Source of the DNA: an uncultured Collinsella sp.
GTDB taxonomy: Bacteria > Actinomycetota > Coriobacteriia > Coriobacteriales > Coriobacteriaceae
Length of the DNA stretch: 7,908 nt
Assembly: GCA_900552875.1 (NCBI GenBank)
Contig: USCS01000069.1
Location: 1-7,908 of the forward strand
Direction of reading: 5' to 3'
Made by a program: the position numbers and the translations under genes. Positions 6,719 through 7,908 of the stretch are shown one piece after another; the first letter of the stretch is position 1, and each line of letters opens with the position of its first letter. Under the pieces are notes generated by a model. It saw nothing but the letters and a program-made list of their open reading frames with translations. It was not told where the DNA came from and searched no databases.

Positions 6719-7588
6719 ATGGCCCAGATTACCGCCGCTATGGTCAAGCAGCTCCGCGAGATGACCGACTCCCCGATGATGGAGTGCAAGAAGGCTCTCG
6801 TCGAGGCTGACGGCGACATGGACGCCGCTGTCGACGTTCTGCGTAAGAACGGCCTTGCCAAGGCTGCCAAGAAGGCTGGCCGTGAGACCAACGAGGGCGC
6901 TGTCGCCGCGTTCGTCTCCGAGGATGGCAAGACCGGCGCTCTGCTCGAGCTCTCCTGCGAGACCGACTTCGTTGGCTCTAACGCCAAGTTCACCGGCTTT
7001 GCTTCCAAGGTCGCTGAGGTTGTCGCTACCACCGAGCCTGCTGACGTCGACGCTCTGCTCGAGAAGCCGATGGGCGAGGAGACCGTTTCCTCCGAGCTCA
7101 CCGAGATGATTCACATCATGGGCGAGAACATGAAGATCTCCCGCTTCGCTGCCCGCAAGGCTGAGAACGGCGCGCTCGCTTCTTACATCCACATGGGTGG
7201 TAAGATCGGCGTCCTCGTCGAGTTCGCCTTCGAGAAGGCTGAGACCGCTCAGGCTGAATCCTTCAAGACCTTCGCTCACGACGTTGCCCTTCAGGTTGCC
7301 GCCGTCGCCCCGATTTGCGCTACCCGCGATCAGGTTCCGGCCGAGACCGTCGAGCACGAGAAGCAGATCTACATGGCTCAGGCTGCCGAGTCCGGTAAGC
7401 CCGAGGCTATCCAGGAGAAGATGGCTGTCGGCCGTCTGGAGAAGTTCTACAAGCAGTCCGTGCTCACCGAGCAGGAGTTCATCAAGGACAGCTCCCTCAC
7501 CATCAAGAAGTACGCTGAGCAGGTCTCCAAGGAGCTCGGCGACACCATTACCGTCGTTGCCTTTGACCGTCTGGTCCGTGGCGAGTAA
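6719..7588 (+). CDS. tsf: Translation elongation factor Ts
   Basis: EF-Ts is the guanine nucleotide exchange factor that removes GDP from EF-Tu. The 289-residue protein has normal length. The N-terminal UBA-like domain carries the first family signature (LREMTDSPMMECKKAL, residues 12-27). The second signature appears as ELSCETDFVG (77-86), with the Thr-Asp-Phe-Val tip that contacts EF-Tu; the position that is usually Asn in this signature is Ser78 here. The C-terminal part contains the LTEQEFIKDSSLTIKKY block and ends AFDRLVRGE as in other EF-Ts proteins. The ATG at 6719 follows GAAAGGAA and is preferred to the in-frame TTG at 6704, which overlaps that site. Codon bias matches rpsB. A strong terminator follows the stop. 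Confidence 0.98.
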   Translation: MAQITAAMVKQLREMTDSPMMECKKALVEADGDMDAAVDVLRKNGLAKAAKKAGRETNEGAVAAFVSEDGKTGALLELSCETDFVGSNAKFTGFASKVAEVVATTEPADVDALLEKPMGEETVSSELTEMIHIMGENMKISRFAARKAENGALASYIHMGGKIGVLVEFAFEKAETAQAESFKTFAHDVALQVAAVAPICATRDQVPAETVEHEKQIYMAQAAESGKPEAIQEKMAVGRLEKFYKQSVLTEQEFIKDSSLTIKKYAEQVSKELGDTITVVAFDRLVRGE

Positions 7589-7611
7589 ATAAGCTCTTGT
7601 AGCTGGTAATG

Positions 7612-7646
7612 AGCAGGCTGTGGGTTTTACTCACAGCCTGCTTTTT
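7612..7646 (+). terminator. Intrinsic terminator after tsf
   Basis: A 13-bp stem (7612-7624 with 7630-7642, one G-U pair) closes a 5-base loop TTTTA and leads into a T run at 7642-7646. It ends the rpsB-tsf transcript before pyrH. Confidence 0.93.
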
Positions 7647-7649
7647 CAT

Positions 7650-7665
7650 GGCTCTTCTTAGAGCC
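7650..7665 (+). terminator. Second small hairpin behind the tsf terminator
   Basis: GGCTCT (7650-7655) and AGAGCC (7660-7665) form a perfect 6-bp stem with a TCTT loop, followed by only three T residues. It may be a backup terminator or may simply lie in the upstream part of the pyrH promoter. Its function is uncertain. Confidence 0.35.
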
Positions 7666-7667
7666 TT

Positions 7668-7676
7668 TGATAGAAT
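7668..7676 (+). promoter_or_regulatory. Probable extended -10 promoter for pyrH
   Basis: TGATAGAAT combines a TGN extension with TAGAAT, one base away from the TATAAT consensus. No good -35 box lies at the right distance; the small hairpin at 7650-7665 covers much of the spacer. Transcription would begin near 7683 and give a short leader. A promoter here is expected because a strong terminator lies directly upstream. Confidence 0.5.
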
Positions 7677-7692
7677 GTTGAGAGTTCAATCT

Positions 7693-7700
7693 AAAGGAGG
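7693..7700 (+). promoter_or_regulatory. Ribosome-binding site deciding the pyrH TTG start
   Basis: AAAGGAGG, a near-perfect Shine-Dalgarno, ends 6 bases before TTG at 7707. No ATG or GTG lies at suitable spacing in this frame, so it fixes the TTG as the start. Confidence 0.85.
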
Positions 7701-7706
7701 ATCGCT

Positions 7707-7908
7707 TTGTCCGACATCCGATATAAACGCGTGCTTCTTAAGCTTTCCGGCGAAGCGCTGATGGGCGACGGCCAATATGGCATCGACCCCAAGGTTACCG
7801 ACCATCTTGCTAAGCAGGTCAAGGAGCTGCTCGCCGTTGGCCATGAGGTCGGCGTCGTTGTCGGCGGCGGCAATATTTTCCGCGGCATGGCAGGCGCTGC
7901 CGGTGGCA
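7707..7908 (+). CDS. pyrH: UMP kinase, N-terminal part (3' end outside window)
   Basis: PyrH phosphorylates UMP to UDP with ATP in pyrimidine nucleotide synthesis. It belongs to the amino-acid-kinase fold and is unrelated to eukaryotic UMP/CMP kinases. The first 67 residues are visible. KRVLLKLSGEALMG (about residues 7-20) is the conserved first strand and phosphate-binding segment. VVVGGGNIFRG (about 50-60) is the glycine-rich loop of the family. The protein starts at a TTG behind a near-perfect ribosome-binding site and reads SDIRYKRVLLK from its second residue. Order rpsB-tsf-pyrH is widely conserved, often with frr next, which would lie just outside the window. A terminator and an apparent promoter between tsf and pyrH suggest separate control here. 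Assignment is firm. Confidence 0.96.
   Translation, partial: MSDIRYKRVLLKLSGEALMGDGQYGIDPKVTDHLAKQVKELLAVGHEVGVVVGGGNIFRGMAGAAGG

Noticed and set aside
5855..7357. Minus-strand open frame of 500 codons antisense to rpsB and tsf
   Set aside because: Its Leu/Gly/Val/Asp/His-rich, low-complexity translation is the typical mirror of strongly biased G/C-ending codons in highly expressed genes. The + strand genes are unmistakable.

Overview
This is an ordinary chromosomal housekeeping window, with every gene on the + strand and genes packed closely. The DNA is GC-rich, with G/C-ending codons and AGGAGG-type ribosome-binding sites. Together with the gene content this suggests a high-GC Gram-positive, most likely a gut coriobacterium of the Collinsella/Olsenella type. 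That genus-level guess comes from overall protein flavour and not from a database match.

Layout. The 3' end of rnhB (RNase HII) closes one transcription unit and is followed by a strong intrinsic terminator at 376-417. A second, tightly coupled unit follows: a YraN-family putative nuclease (516-1001), a ComM/YifB AAA+ ATPase (1001-2524), DprA (2524-3456), TrmFO (3471-4808) and a XerC/XerD-type tyrosine recombinase (4805-5725). Stop and start codons overlap at yraN/comM (TGATG), comM/dprA (TAATG) and trmFO/xer (ATAG), and only 14 bases separate dprA from trmFO. A 219-base gap then carries a good promoter (5775-5803) and a GC-rich leader for rpsB (ribosomal protein S2) and tsf (EF-Ts). These end at a strong terminator (7612-7646). 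pyrH (UMP kinase) begins at 7707 with a TTG start and runs off the window.

How the genes work together. The middle unit groups DNA-processing functions: ComM and DprA both act on incoming single-stranded DNA in transformation, YraN is nuclease-like, and Xer resolves chromosome dimers. An RNA-modification enzyme, TrmFO, sits among them. The order rnhB, yraN, dprA, trmFO, xer, then rpsB-tsf-pyrH resembles the Bacillus subtilis neighbourhood, but topA, clpQ, clpY and codY are absent between these genes. The last three genes serve translation and pyrimidine nucleotide supply.

I found no undescribed system, mobile element, CRISPR array or structural RNA gene. The most unusual feature is the recombinase start. 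No ATG, GTG or TTG exists in its open frame before position 4961, well inside the conserved N-terminal domain. The best initiation site is an ATA that overlaps the trmFO TAG stop, behind a GGAGG. The rpsB leader and the short DprA are secondary points of interest.
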